Below are positions 23,740-34,800 of a stretch of 64,000 nt of DNA, piece after piece (within the stretch, counting starts at the first letter, position 1; the number at the start of each line of letters is the position of its first letter). The stretch spans positions 186,001 through 250,000 of the forward strand of contig JAKZHN010000038.1 of the NCBI GenBank assembly GCA_037179335.1. Reading direction: 5' to 3'. The notes under the pieces are model-generated. The model had not been told where the DNA came from. It saw only the letters and a program-made list of their open reading frames with translations, and searched no databases. The position numbers and the translations under genes are program-made. The DNA comes from Cyclaneusma minus. Lineage: Eukaryota > Ascomycota > Leotiomycetes > Marthamycetales > Marthamycetaceae.

Positions 23740-24081
23740 CTCGTCGATTGTCTTGGTTGGCGGATACCTTAGAAGAGGCGGCTGCTGTGCGTTCGGGCTC
23801 GGATTCGATGGTGCCGATGCTGTTTTGGAAGAATGTGAGCTGCTCGCGGAGGCTTTGGCCGGTCAGCTCGGGAGGTTGAGGCAGTGAGGGATCGTAGGGG
23901 GGCTTGGCTAGGTTCAGGGAGGTCGAGGTCTGCGCCAATAAGGGTAAGGGGAACTGAAAGAGCCGCAAGGAGCTGGAAGCGACCAAATGGTGGAGACCTC
24001 GTTGTTTAGCGCCTTGTTTAGCGCGGCGATTATCACGGATTGGTCTTGTAGTGCTGAATTTATATTGACCCAAATTTTGAC

Positions 24082-24115
24082 CGCTTGTGCAAGCGTCAAT
24101 CTTTTGTGATATAAG
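24082..24115 (-). promoter_or_regulatory. Shared BTB upstream element, copy 2
   Basis: On the minus strand CTTATATCACAAAAG, six bases, then CGCTTGCACAAGCG. It lies about 345-375 bp before the ATG of BTB copy 2. The order and spacing match copy 1. Confidence 0.6.
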
Positions 24116-24128
24116 ATAGATTATATAT

Positions 24129-24526
24129 GGGGCGAGCCAAATCCCGACTGGAGTTTTGAAATCCAAGACAAGCTACGCCCAATCGGACTGATGTCCCCTA
24201 CTTTAATTAATTCCAATTAATTCTGGATATTCTAAGTTGAATATGTTCCAAATATTCATGAAATTTCTAAGTAATTGCAAAAGTTCCAGGTGATTGAGAA
24301 TATCCCCATGAACTGAGAAAGTTCCAAGTAACTGGGAATTCCCCAAATGATTGGAATTATCCCAAGTGATTGAATTATCCCAAGTGATTGAATTATCCCT
24401 CGTGATTTGGATTGCACCAATTAATTCGCATTGAAATTCCCACACGCCTTTTGATCGAGGCGGTATCCCGATTAGGCTTACCTTGTCCTGGATTTCAAAA
24501 GCTCCGGTTGGGATTTAGCTCACCCC
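24129..24526. mobile_element. MITE-like element with about 58-bp inverted repeats
   Basis: Left arm 24129-24186 (starts GGGGCGAGCCAAATCCC) and right arm 24468-24526, whose reverse complement starts GGGGTGAGCTAAATCCC, pair along their length with roughly 85% identity by eye. Most differences are transitions, as expected after RIP-type mutation. The 280-bp interior is largely an array of the AAGTGATT-type repeats. No transposase frame is inside, so if mobile it is non-autonomous. I see no clean target-site duplication. Confidence 0.55.
24215..24430 (+). repeat. Dispersed 17-21 bp repeat family, locus c (largest)
   Basis: About nine imperfect tandem units, the cleanest being two copies of CCCAAGTGATTGAATTAT side by side. 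Flanked by the inverted repeats of the MITE-like element. Confidence 0.8.
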
Positions 24527-24859
24527 TATCCTATAAGTGAGACGCCCAGGCAAATCTGAATTGTCACAATCCAACGCAGAATACTACGTATACGGGCAGC
24601 TAAGCTTAGTCGACTGTAAAAGCCGCTCTATTTGCTCTACCTAAGAGCTGAGCGTAAGACGGAGTCCGACAGCTGATTCAGGGGTTGCAGTCCGAAGCTG
24701 TACCCGAGAACTGTACTCGATAATGTAGTTGTATGCTGCACTCGAGGGCAGTTGTAGTCGGAAGCTGCACCCAACGACTGTACCCAACAGCTGTACCCAA
24801 GAGTAATAGCTCTATCGAAACCCCATCCCGCTATCACCAAAGATGCTCGGCTGCAGGGC

Positions 24860-25225
24860 TTGCAACAGTTTGAGCAGTCCAGTTTGGGCTTCAAACTGAA
24901 ACTGGCAGTCCAGTTTGAAGCTTAAACTGAAACTGGACTGCCAGTTTGAAGCTCAAACTGGCAGTCTAGTCCGGACTGATGGCATTAGGGATTAATGCTT
25001 TTCCGCTTAATTTTTGCCGGACTAAAAACTTTCCGATTTTTTTGAGTTTTGTGTCTTTTCTTGCCTGAATTTCAAAAAAAATAGGAAATCCCTACCAAAC
25101 TGTCAATGCCACCGGTTTACCAGTGACCAGTCCAATTAAGCCCTCAAACTGAAACTGCCAGTTCAGTTGAACCTTTAAACCGTTTGCCCAAACTGCAGTT
25201 TCAAACTGCAGTTTCTTATAAACCG
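24860..25225. repeat. AAACTG-rich block with a hairpin
   Basis: Many copies of AAACTG and its complement CAGTTT. The segment 24901-24920 (ACTGGCAGTCCAGTTTGAAG) is followed directly by a near-perfect reverse complement (24921-24945), so a long hairpin can form. A second cluster lies at 25137-25225. Possibly a worn transposon end; no coding sequence. Confidence 0.6.
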
Positions 25226-25309
25226 TTAACTATTGCAAGCCATGCTCGGCTGTATCCCCACTCATTCCTTCGCCCAAGTATCGTCAGCTCGATCTGAATG
25301 TGAATAGTT

Positions 25310-25375
25310 TAAATAATTGCAAATATTGCAAGTAGTGCAAGCAACTGGGAGTATTCTAAGTGACTGAGAAAACAA
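25310..25375 (+). repeat. Dispersed 17-21 bp repeat family, locus d
   Basis: About three weak units (GCAAGTAGTGCAAGCAACTG, then TCTAAGTGACTGAGAA), spaced like the stronger arrays. The most diverged locus. Confidence 0.45.
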
Positions 25376-26133
25376 TTATTACCGATCCGAAAGCTTAGGG
25401 CGATAGAGATGCTGTAAACAGGCTTTAGTCTATGTGCGATTTAAAAACCCCGGATGCGATTTAGAGATTCCCTCAATGATTTGAAAGCATGGGGCTGTTT
25501 TCTTCGTTAAGAAAATACAAACCGCGCCAGAACAGTCCGAATTCGGCGAGCGATGCCCGAGATATCGGAGGGTGGGGTTGTTCAGGGGGTGGCTGCTTTG
25601 CCGCCAGAGGATCAAGTATCATGGGGCCCAGCTCCATTGATTCGTGTTTGAATCCATTGTTCTCTGCTCGGGACTTTGCTTGGCAAGATATGTCTAATTG
25701 ATGGGTGCTACGTTGTAGGTAATAGGTTGCGCAGACTGGGAGGAGAGATGGGGAGAAAGGAGAAGAAGGGGAGATATGGATATTCGATATCGTATAGCTT
25801 CGAATGAGAGGAAATATTTAAGTTTGATATACATTTTTATTCGTCACAAGGAATACACCATCACGGGATCCACAAATAAATGCCAAAATAAAACCTTTTT
25901 GGATTGCCGGAGCTTCTATAGTCATGGCGATAGAAGCAGAACGCCACGTTCCAGAGCTGTAGTCGGTATCTCAAGTTTCCTGTCCATAGTTCCCATGTCC
26001 CTAGCCATTTAAAATTCCCGCTCCGAGTTCCCATGTCCTTATCCAAGATCCATCCAAAATTCCTGGACCGCTAATCCTGGAGGCATTCTGCTACCACTTT
26101 CCCGCGCAAACTTTCCTCCATATGGCCCTAACT

Positions 26134-27160
26134 CTAGTATCCAGCAGCAACACGTCTGAACTTCTGCCAAGCAACCTTGACTGGGCATTCGTAGCCCTCC
26201 GGATGGGTGTGCCAGAGGCAGATTCTGTCACTGCAATGCTCGCAGGCTTGCCCGCTGCTGTGGGTTTTGCCGAGTTCACGCAACTCCTTCACAAATGCCT
26301 CCGGCACCAGTTCTTCCCTCGATGCTTCCTCGATCGATGCGGAAGGGACGTATCGAAGACTGAAGTGCCTTAGGAATCGACGAAGCGGCGAATGAAGCGT
26401 TGAGCTATCATAGATATGCATGAGGTTGTACATCGGAAACGTGGTCGGTGGGAGAGCTGGGCGGTCTTGCTTTGGAGGAGGGCCCCATCCGTTCAATTCT
26501 TCCTCCGTCGGTGGGTGCTGTGGGTTGCCGAGTTCTCTGTATCTCTTGATGAGAAGATCCATCGTCGCGTTCTGGAAGCCGGCACATCCTAAGAAATCGG
26601 CAAAGACGTAACATTCGACGAGACGATCAATCTGGAGATCGAAAGTGCCGGGAACCAGCTCCCCATCTTGTACCCAGGCCAATGCATTCATGCCATGCAG
26701 ATCCCCATCTTCCTCCATCACATCCACGTACTCCTTCCCATGGCCTGGGAGGGCCGGGCCGCAGAGGTCAGGAGAGTTCTCCAAGCTGCCTGTGTAGAGC
26801 CAGGTCAGGAAGATGGCGAAGGTCTCTGCGGTGACAAAATTTAGCTTCATGCGCACTGCCTGATTCCAGTGGCGACCCAGCGCAGCCTTGAAGAAATCGG
26901 CACGGGCTTCGAGAAGTGTTTTGGGAACCGGGAACGATTCTCCCTCAACGACGATGATTATGTTCGACTTGAATGATTCTCTGTTGCGAACGGATCAGTC
27001 TCTAATCATACATCGAAATAGCTGACTGGGAAACTCACTTCGTGAAGTATGGCTTCAAGTCCTTTGGTGGCTTCTTTGACGGCTGCTGGAGCTTCATGCC
27101 AAGGTCATCCACTTCAAACCATCCCCAACCTCTATACTCCGCTTCCATATTGTTGGTCAT
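26134..27160 (-). CDS. BTB/POZ-domain protein (paralogue 3 of 3, intact)
   Basis: Two exons, 27160-27039 and 26980-26134 (intron 58 nt), give 322 aa. The BTB fold is readable: SNIIIVVEGESFPVPKTLLE (strands and helix 1), ARADFFKAALGRHWNQAV, then ETFAIFLTWLYTGSL. After it comes the second conserved block FDLQIDRLVECYVFADFLGC, FQNATMDLLIKRY and SPLRRFLRHF. The C-terminus holds CEHCSDRICLWHTHP followed by YECP, a Cys/His pattern shared with both broken paralogues. Fungal BTB-only proteins of this kind are numerous and mostly without known function; substrate adaptors for Cul3 ligases are one possibility, but no Cul3-specific motif is evident. A second in-frame ATG lies four codons downstream (MEAEYRG). 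Confidence 0.85.
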
Positions 27161-28391
27161 TTTGGTGGAATCGGGATTCTACCTTGAGTAGGAATCTCGT
27201 AGACGGATGTTGATTAGCTGAGTACGCAGTACCAAGCTGTTGCGTCTGGTAATCGTGTTATTCGAGTGGGATCGAAAGTGGAAACAACTTGAGAGGAGAC
27301 GGGAGTTTGTGTGGAGATGTAAGAAGAAAGTCGAGGAGAGCAGGAGTCGTAGATGTCTTTTAAGCTGCGAGGAATGCTCCGCTGCGCTAAGGTAGGCGAG
27401 CGAGTGCGCGCTAGGAAAAAGATCTCTTGCCGGCGCTTGGTTTTGTGGTATCGGCTGTGATTTTTTTGGGCACGGAGGAGCTATGGGTAAGGCTAGGTTT
27501 GAAACACGAGCCTTCTGTGTCCCTACATATTACTTGCAACTGAAAAAAATTAGTCACGTACCGCTGGGTTTCTATTGGTCCTAAATTTGCCGCTTGTGCA
27601 AGTTCTGGCCATATATATGATATGGTAGGAAGAAGGTAGCGAGCAGGTCCCGGGTAGCTGGTTCCACTGATCTTATACCTTGGAATTGAATCTCGAGCCA
27701 AGACCTACTGTATGGGCCCTCTGTATCTTGTACTTTCTATCGAACAAAACAGGCAATGTCCTGTACTTGCCTACACCCACCAAAGGAGATATTAATATCC
27801 AATATCACATAGCTTGAGTGAAAGGAAACCTACGTATTCAAGACCGTTTGATTGAGCTTGATAATCTATCCGTCACGAGCAACTAGGAATCAGCTTGCGA
27901 CCAAACGATGGAAATCATGAGCCTAGTGCGGCCATAGAGTTTTTGTATCCGTGGAAGCTTTCGAGTGGGATGTTCTCTGATTATCTGACCGAACAGGTGG
28001 CATTGGCGGAACCAGCGCCGGATTTGCTCAACCATGGGTCACAAATGAAATATGAATAACCCAACGAGTCATGATAAAAATACTCGTGCAAGTTAGTATC
28101 ATGAATTTCCTGTCATTCTGCGACAATCTTGCAGTCAGTCGCGCTGTTCATTTTCCTCTCCCTTTCCTGTTCCACAGGCTCACAGTAAACTTAACCTACA
28201 TCGCATCAGGATATTGATCGCGGATATGTCCGCTGTTCAAACAGAAGACAGAAGTCGAGAGCAGAAACAATTTGGACGCAAGTAAAAAGGTTTGGCACTG
28301 AGTCAAGTCTCAGAAGAGCCAACCCACAATCATCCCATGCAGAGCCACCTGATCGTGTCCAAATTTGAAGCCCCTATTTCCAACCCATCAA
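27161..28391. other. Intergenic region upstream of BTB copy 3
   Basis: No gene seen. Holds the most diverged copy of the shared BTB upstream element near 27591. Confidence 0.5.
27591..27627 (-). promoter_or_regulatory. Shared BTB upstream element, copy 3 (diverged)
   Basis: CTTGCACAAGCG on the minus strand at 27602-27591, with an AT-rich CATATATATG stretch where copies 1 and 2 have CTTATATCACAAAAG. About 430 bp before the intact BTB gene. Confidence 0.45.
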
Positions 28392-29292
28392 TCAATTCTC
28401 CTCCTCATCTCTCACCAGACCGAATTCCTCCAACTTCCTGTGCGCTTCACCCCAATCCGACACCAAGTTCTCACCCACCACCTCCATCATGCGAAACAAT
28501 GGCGGCACGTCCAAACCCATCCACACCACCACCGCCCTGAGCATTCCACCCGCATAAAAATCCCTGCTGAACCCCCTTTCCTCGCGTTTCCGATGAATAT
28601 CGAACGCCAGATCAGCGAAAAGACGCATAGCCTCCTTAGGCGACACATCCCATCCCTTCCTCACACTAAACACCTTCCAAGCCTCCACAAAGCGAATGTC
28701 TAAATTTCTCGGGCCGAGGTAGGTGACAAAATGGGTGTAGAACTTGTTGTTGAAATAGGCAGGGGCTGTGGGTAGAGTAGCTGGCACCTTGAGGTTTGCG
28801 CGAAGTGATGGAGAGGACTTGTCTTTGGGAACCGAGACATCAAATCCCTGAGATCTGAATTCTAAGCGAAGGGCTTCGTGGACGGCGGTCTCTGCTTGGG
28901 TGGGAATTGTCTTGCTCGGTTTCGGGATTGGGGGAACACAGAGGGAAGAGGATTCTTGACTGGGAATCAGGGGCAAGGCTGGCGCGGCCTTCGCCGGTGT
29001 TGGGGACTGCTCTATGATTGAAGGAATTTCAATCGGAAGAGGCAGGCTTTCACCAGAGACCTCGAGCCTGTACGTGTCGTCGCTCTGAATTTCCCAATCC
29101 TCAATATTTTCACTGTATCAACTATCAGCCTGACTTCTAGGAGACATTTTGCGATCCAGGCCAGTGCCGGGAAACTCGCAAAGTCGAAGTAAGATGCTAA
29201 CTGCAAATCACTGAAGTATCGGCCACAGGAAGGAAGCCCGTCACTTACATATGCCAATTAGAACTATTTTGTTCGGGTATTGTCGGTGCCAT
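28392..29292 (-). CDS. Hypothetical protein, two exons
   Basis: Exons 29292-29249 and 29112-28392 (intron 136 nt, GTAAGTG to GATACAG) give 254 aa. The N-terminal third is Pro/Ser-rich and acidic (ENIEDWEIQSDDTYRLEV). The C-terminal two thirds, from about residue 85, looks folded and mostly helical (YFNNKFYTHFVTYLGPRNLD, FVEAWKVFSVRKGWDVSP, then MLRAVVVWMGLDVPPLFRMM). No signal peptide or membrane segment. I do not recognise it. The start is uncertain: the frame is open upstream of the chosen ATG (29292) for about 40 more codons including another ATG, so a longer first exon is possible. Confidence 0.6.
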
Positions 29293-29833
29293 CTCTGGTG
29301 CTTGCTGCTGGTGACCGTGGTAATGTCTCCAAGTGGCACGGCCGTGGCTTCCTACAGAGACTTGTTCGCAGTGGGTGGTACATATGGGGAATCTTGATGA
29401 AGACTGTAAAGAGATCATCAACAGCAAAGCTGTTTTGCCGGCAGGGTTTCGGGATAATGGACATAAAGGGGGCGCTTTGTCAGATTGTTCGATTCAGAGA
29501 CAATCATCGTGGACGGGACGGGAGTCATCTGTAACTTTGTAGAAATCTTTGCTCTTCTATCTATAAACCGAATCAACCCAAGAGTATTGCGCCAGGTATC
29601 TTGTGAAATCTAATTGATCCACCATAAGGTAAGGAAGTCCAGTGCCATATCGTCATTACCATAAGAAGCCGATGCTGAGTACCGAGGTACCAAGCAAATC
29701 CCGTCAATGCCCTCCAGACAACGCCCAATAGTCGCCGAGTTACCCTGATGCAGACCTGCTTGCTAATCCCAGTAAATCCTTCTCATCAAAGTTTTATCCC
29801 ATCCTCTTTCAAAGTACGTTGTCCAACAACCAT
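29293..29833. other. Intergenic region
   Basis: Upstream DNA of the hypothetical gene and 3' end of the DHA1 transporter. Nothing else recognised. Confidence 0.4.
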
Positions 29834-31803
29834 CTATCCGAAACACAGGAGGCCGTTAAAGTTTGGGAGCTTCTTCAAGCTCCACCCCTCTTTCTTTCCA
29901 TTCTCCAGATCCGACTGCGCCCTCTTCTTAGTCCGCTCTGCCCTCGCTCTTCTCCATTCACCTCCCTTCGCCCAACTGATCCAGACAGTCCATGTCATAG
30001 CCACCACCACACCGGCCAGCATAAGCCAAGTCCACTGCTCTCCTAAGGTTTCAAGAATCTCCTGTGCTGCCGCCACACCACCAGCGCCGATCAAGCATCT
30101 AATCAGGTTGTTCACTGCCGTCGCGCTTGCTCCTTGGCCGGGGTACCAATCAATGACCAATGTTTGATTGACACTGAAAACCGCAGTCGCCGAATAAGCA
30201 ATCAAAAACTGCAAGATCAACGCCAAAGCCGGGTTTGGCAGTAAAAGCGAGAAACCGTAGCCGACCAGGGCAAACACAAAAATCGGAACCAAGTAGAATA
30301 AGGGCAGCAGGCGGGCCTTCTCGATGGGGAAGTCGGCAGGGAGATGCTTTTTGGGCAGGCGGTAATCGTCGGGTAGGTTATGGGTCTTGCGGTATTTGGA
30401 TTCGAAGATGCTGAAGGCTTTGTCCATGACGAGGCCGGTGGTGTAAGAGCCGGCAATGCAGCCGGCGCCGTTGGGGAGGAAGCAGAGACCGACCTCCAAG
30501 GTGTCGAAACCGTAATTGTCGGCAAAGATGGACGTGGTTGTGGAAGTTACCATAGACCAGATAGTGTAGACGATGGCGCCAAAGAATAGCGTGATGAAGA
30601 CGTCTTTCTCGAGCAGCATCCGCATCGGGGCAATGACACTGCTAATTGTTATTTTCTTTGGGGTAGCCTCATTTTCAGTTGGATGCTCAGGTTGAGTGTA
30701 GATCAGAGGACGGTGAATTCCAGTCAAGGGAACCGAACCGTTACCAGCAATGGAGCGGAGAGTTTCGGGAAGGAAGAGGACGATAGTTGCGAGGGATACC
30801 GAAGCAGCGATGAATAGAGCCCAGAAGATGGCTGCGACTCCAAGGTACTGGGCAATGAGACCACCAAAGACGGGACCGATGGATTGACCAAGCATACGTA
30901 CTGCAAAAGAAAGTAAGTTTATGGGTGGACGATAAGTAAGTGTAATATGCAATGAACTTACTGCCACCAAAGACCCCGATAAATCCTCCTCGTTCACCTG
31001 GCGAAGCAAAGTCTCCAATGACACCGGACCCTGCGGAAATCAGCATACAGTTCGTGTCACGGGGTACATGCTGCATACCAATAGAGATAGTTGCAGAACT
31101 GCCAGCGGCTTGAAGTCCTCGGAAGACCATCAACGTTGCGAAGCTGAAGTCATAGCTGTACACACAACCGATATTTGCCGCCAAGTACACGAGAAATGTA
31201 CCTATGAAGGTGATTCGGCGACCCTTGGTATCCGATATGGGACCCCAGAAAGATGGAGCAAGTCCTTGAACAACCATATAGACAGTGATCGTCAAGCTAA
31301 CCAGGGAGACGCTAACATTGAGATCCTATACAGTATTAGCTTATGCTAATCATGTACTATTCGTAATTGTGGTATTTGGTAGCTAGCGGGGCTAGATTGT
31401 GGTATAAACATGGGAGCCTTACTTCTGCAATTTGGTCTTGAGCAGGGAAGTAGATGTTGGACGACAAGGGCGAGAATAGTGCTCCAAACGAGACGATGTA
31501 CACAAGTTGTCGTTTTTTGGCCAAAGAGAAGACATGATACGGGGCGGGTTCCGGCTCGACCCTGTAGCTTATCGTCTTAAGCGTTTCCGGTTTCTCGTCT
31601 TTCTCATCTTTGAGACTGGGAGCTTGGCTGTAGAGGGTTGCAGGCGTGGAAAACCCTGATGGCTCGTCCTCGATATCAGTCAACGGGTATGGTGTTGATG
31701 TGCCGCTTGTTTGTCCACTGCGGATGCCGGCGAGGTATGGTTCATGGGTTCCACGCTTGGCCTCGGTCGGATCGAACACATCTCTCATTGAAGAGCCTCC
31801 CAT
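29834..31803 (-). CDS. MFS multidrug exporter, DHA1 (12-TM) family
   Basis: Proton-driven exporter of the drug:H+ antiporter-1 group, at the plasma membrane. Three exons (31803-31423, 31325-30962, 30900-29834; introns 97 and 61 nt) give 603 aa. A long hydrophilic N-terminus (about 95 aa, Thr/Ser/Pro-rich) precedes TM1 (LVYIVSFGALFSPLSSNIYF). Motif A is WGPISDTKGRR between TM2 and TM3, and the antiporter motif C region is GQSIGPVFGGLIAQYLG in TM5. The central loop (about 285-330) is hydrophilic. The cytosolic tail is basic. The closest family style is the quinidine/Qdr and Flr-like fungal carriers; the substrate cannot be read. No biosynthetic gene cluster is visible next to it. Confidence 0.88.
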
Positions 31804-34800
31804 GGTCGATGAAGCTGAACGGCGTAAACGGTTCGAGAGGATCTGGGATCGACAATATAGCTTGACTCGACATGCAAATCGGAAAGCCTATCAGAAGTGG
31901 TAGAAAGAAACGGAGGGACGTGGGAAACAGTGTAATATTAGCCAGAATCGAAGGACGCTGCGATCTGAGGCTTGCTTTCCGAGAATGTGGATCGAAGAAA
32001 GTAAGAAGAGAGAGTTCTTATACCAAAAGTTTCGCCATATAGCCACGCCATCTAACTTTCAAGCCGAGATATTCTTCTGCAATCAAGACTTTTCTTTGTA
32101 GGAGCAAAGTCGGTGCAACATGGGTGTTTGGTGTCATCAGGGAGTTGAGAGCACATCCTCGAAAAGAAGAAAGACATCTAACAGATTAGGCTAATTTCGA
32201 CTCAAACTTCTACTTGTCTGGCTCGTTATGGCTAGACGTCACGGACGCAAAGTAGCCGGCAGCTCTAGCGTGGAACTTAGGGGATTGAAACGCCAAGCTT
32301 ATTATCAATGTCCCAATGTGCATCGAAGTGTTCTGCAATGTTGACTCTGCGACTAGCAGGGCCAGTGAGAGGAGCCAGGGGATAGCCTGTGGATTGAGGA
32401 TTGGGCAGAAATGTGGTGCCCTGTCAGCACGGATGAGTGATAAAGAACATAGATGGAAGTGGATGCGAGGGATTTGCAGGGCCAAATCTCGCACAGAAGC
32501 CAGCAGTGGGTCAAGATACAGTGAGCCAAAAGCAGACGAAAGCAGAATAAGCCTACATGTCATTCTTGTTTACGGCAGTTGTTCAATGAACTGGCGTGAA
32601 CTTTGGAGCTGGCGACTAGGTCGGCACTAGGGACAGCTCAAGAATCGGGGTCCGATGGCTTGCCGTTTTCGAGATGCTCAGACCAAAACGTGCTTCAATC
32701 AGATATCGGGACATGGAGGTCCAGTCTCAGGGTCCGTTGAAGAACTTGATGCGATTTGGCCATTTCAGCGAGAGTTTTCGACATCTGATTCTTGGCTCTT
32801 GGCGACGGTGACATGGAGGAGACATTAAGCCTCCACCAGCCAAGCGCCGCCAAGGGAAGCGTTAAGAGATAGTAGGGCCCGCGGAGGACGATCAGGTCGG
32901 CTAGGGCCTAGAGCAGGGCACGAATAGAGAAGGTGAAGCGGCCGGGAGCCACGGGCGATACTGCAAGTCTGTAACCTCGTTACCTCACAAGGAGACGCGG
33001 GTTTGCCGCTATTAGGGCCAAGATGTCGAAATGCGTGGTTTTCAGGCGTGCCATTGGCTGTGAGGCTTTTCCGGCAGCGTACGGCAGTCTCAGGTCTGAT
33101 AGAGCGGTCGAGTCAGGGAAGGCTACAGCACTCCAAGCCTTTGTAGTCAGAGTGTCTTCGCGTCCGCGCAGCCAAGATATGACGAGATTGGGCCGAGCGG
33201 ATGTTGTTTTCGCGGTTGCATTGCATGTGCAGAAATGTGCGTCCGCCGCGCAGGAGGCTTAGCCCGACCGGTTGTTGACAAGACGGTGGTGTTGTGGCGC
33301 TGGGAGAGGAGATCGTTTTATTTAGAAGTGCCGAGCGGGACTCGGGAGATTAGCTTAGGCGCGCCACGCCCATTGCCATATGGCCCGTGAGTTTCCTGAG
33401 GAGAATTAAAGCGCCAAAGGCTGGAAAAGCGTGGAACTCCAGTCGTGAAAGGCGATCCTCATGCCGCTAGAACACGCACTTCCAGCAACCAAAGATAGTG
33501 CTTTCGACCGAAGGGCAAAGACTATCCGGTGCAGGGAAAAACGATTTGCCGGTCACCCGCAGAAATGCCGATCGACGTAGAGTCGTTTGCTCCACAAAAG
33601 ACGCTTGCGGAAGATGAAGGTGGTGACGTCATAAGCAGCGTCCCCAGCCACAGCCAGCCAGCCACAGCCAATTACCAGCCATAGCCAGCCAGCTATATAT
33701 AGCTATAGCCATTTAGCTATTTTGGGTTCGCAACGTAGGAAGAGAGCAAAGCTCTCGACCAAAAGAGCGGTCGCGAAAATATAGTATTTTAATTTATAGC
33801 ATTATATAAACCTATACGCACCAATAGTCGGTCGAAAGCGTGGCGCGCGCCTCTGGCGCGCCGTGCACAGTATGAAACACTTTTCGCACCGGACCCCATT
33901 GATCCAATACATGATGGACGCCCAGCCGCGGACTTGGGCCTACCTACATCCGGCATAACATGGTTACTTGGCCCAGCCTTGGCCAGCTTGGCAGACGAGG
34001 CTGTGGCGGTGACATCGTGGGACAATCCCTTCTGCTTTTTCACAGGGAAACTCTTGTCTTCTGCCACGCAAACCACCAGTCCGCATTTTGTGTCCTAATC
34101 AACGGCCGCTACTACTTTCACGTATTGCACAGCCCAACCTTTGGCACTTTGCTATCGCCCTTGCGGCAAGAAAGCCGAAGAGGGGAGACCCTGGGATGTA
34201 GAGACTACTGCCTACCTAGAGTACAGAGTGTTGTGATAGTACATGTACATGTACATGTAGCAGAGGATGATGTACAAGGTTACACTACTGTCACATGCAC
34301 GTTCGAATAGTTTTCTCGAACGTCCAAGACTTCTTTGCTAAGACATCGACAAGCAGAGATATTCACGGCCCGTATCTTGCCCGCGACTACTTGCTCTTGG
34401 CATTGCCTTCGCGGCTTCGCCACATGCATGCAGCCCGATTCACACTTCAAGCGGGGCCAACACCTGTGGGTACATGTATCCAGGTCGACTCGGTGTGGAG
34501 TTTTCGTGTGTAACTTGACCCTTCAGGCTTCAAGGGACTGCATGTGCCCACTACGTGCTGCCCAAAGGCCTCATCCGGTTTCTTTCGACTCTCGGCGCAT
34601 ACTACGATACAACCTTATCAGCTTGGCAGCTCACTTTCGGGAAGAGACGGAGCAGCTAGCCATCAAGTAGTCGGTGACTGGTGAGTGCTTTGCAGACTCG
34701 GAGTCGTTTGGAAAATGGAAGCCACTTATCAGGGTGGTAAACTAAAGTCTAAACACAGTCGAAGAGTCGTTAAAGGGGGTGCGACTGTCCAACTTGTCTC

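Larger units (their letters stand above)
23740..26133. other. AT-rich, repeat-filled spacer between BTB copies 2 and 3
   Basis: About 2.4 kb without a gene that I can support. It contains the second shared upstream element (24082-24115), an inverted-repeat element (24129-24526) around a repeat array, a hairpin-forming AAACTG-rich block (24860-25225) and another small repeat array (25310-25375). Open frames in it are low-complexity or shadows. Confidence 0.6.

Noticed and set aside
28141..31803. A secondary-metabolite cluster around the DHA1 exporter
   Set aside because: No synthase, P450 or cluster-type regulator is seen on either side; one exporter alone is not evidence.
33023..33262. Small gene in the gene-free stretch
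   Set aside because: 79 codons, no conserved motif, signal peptide or splice context.
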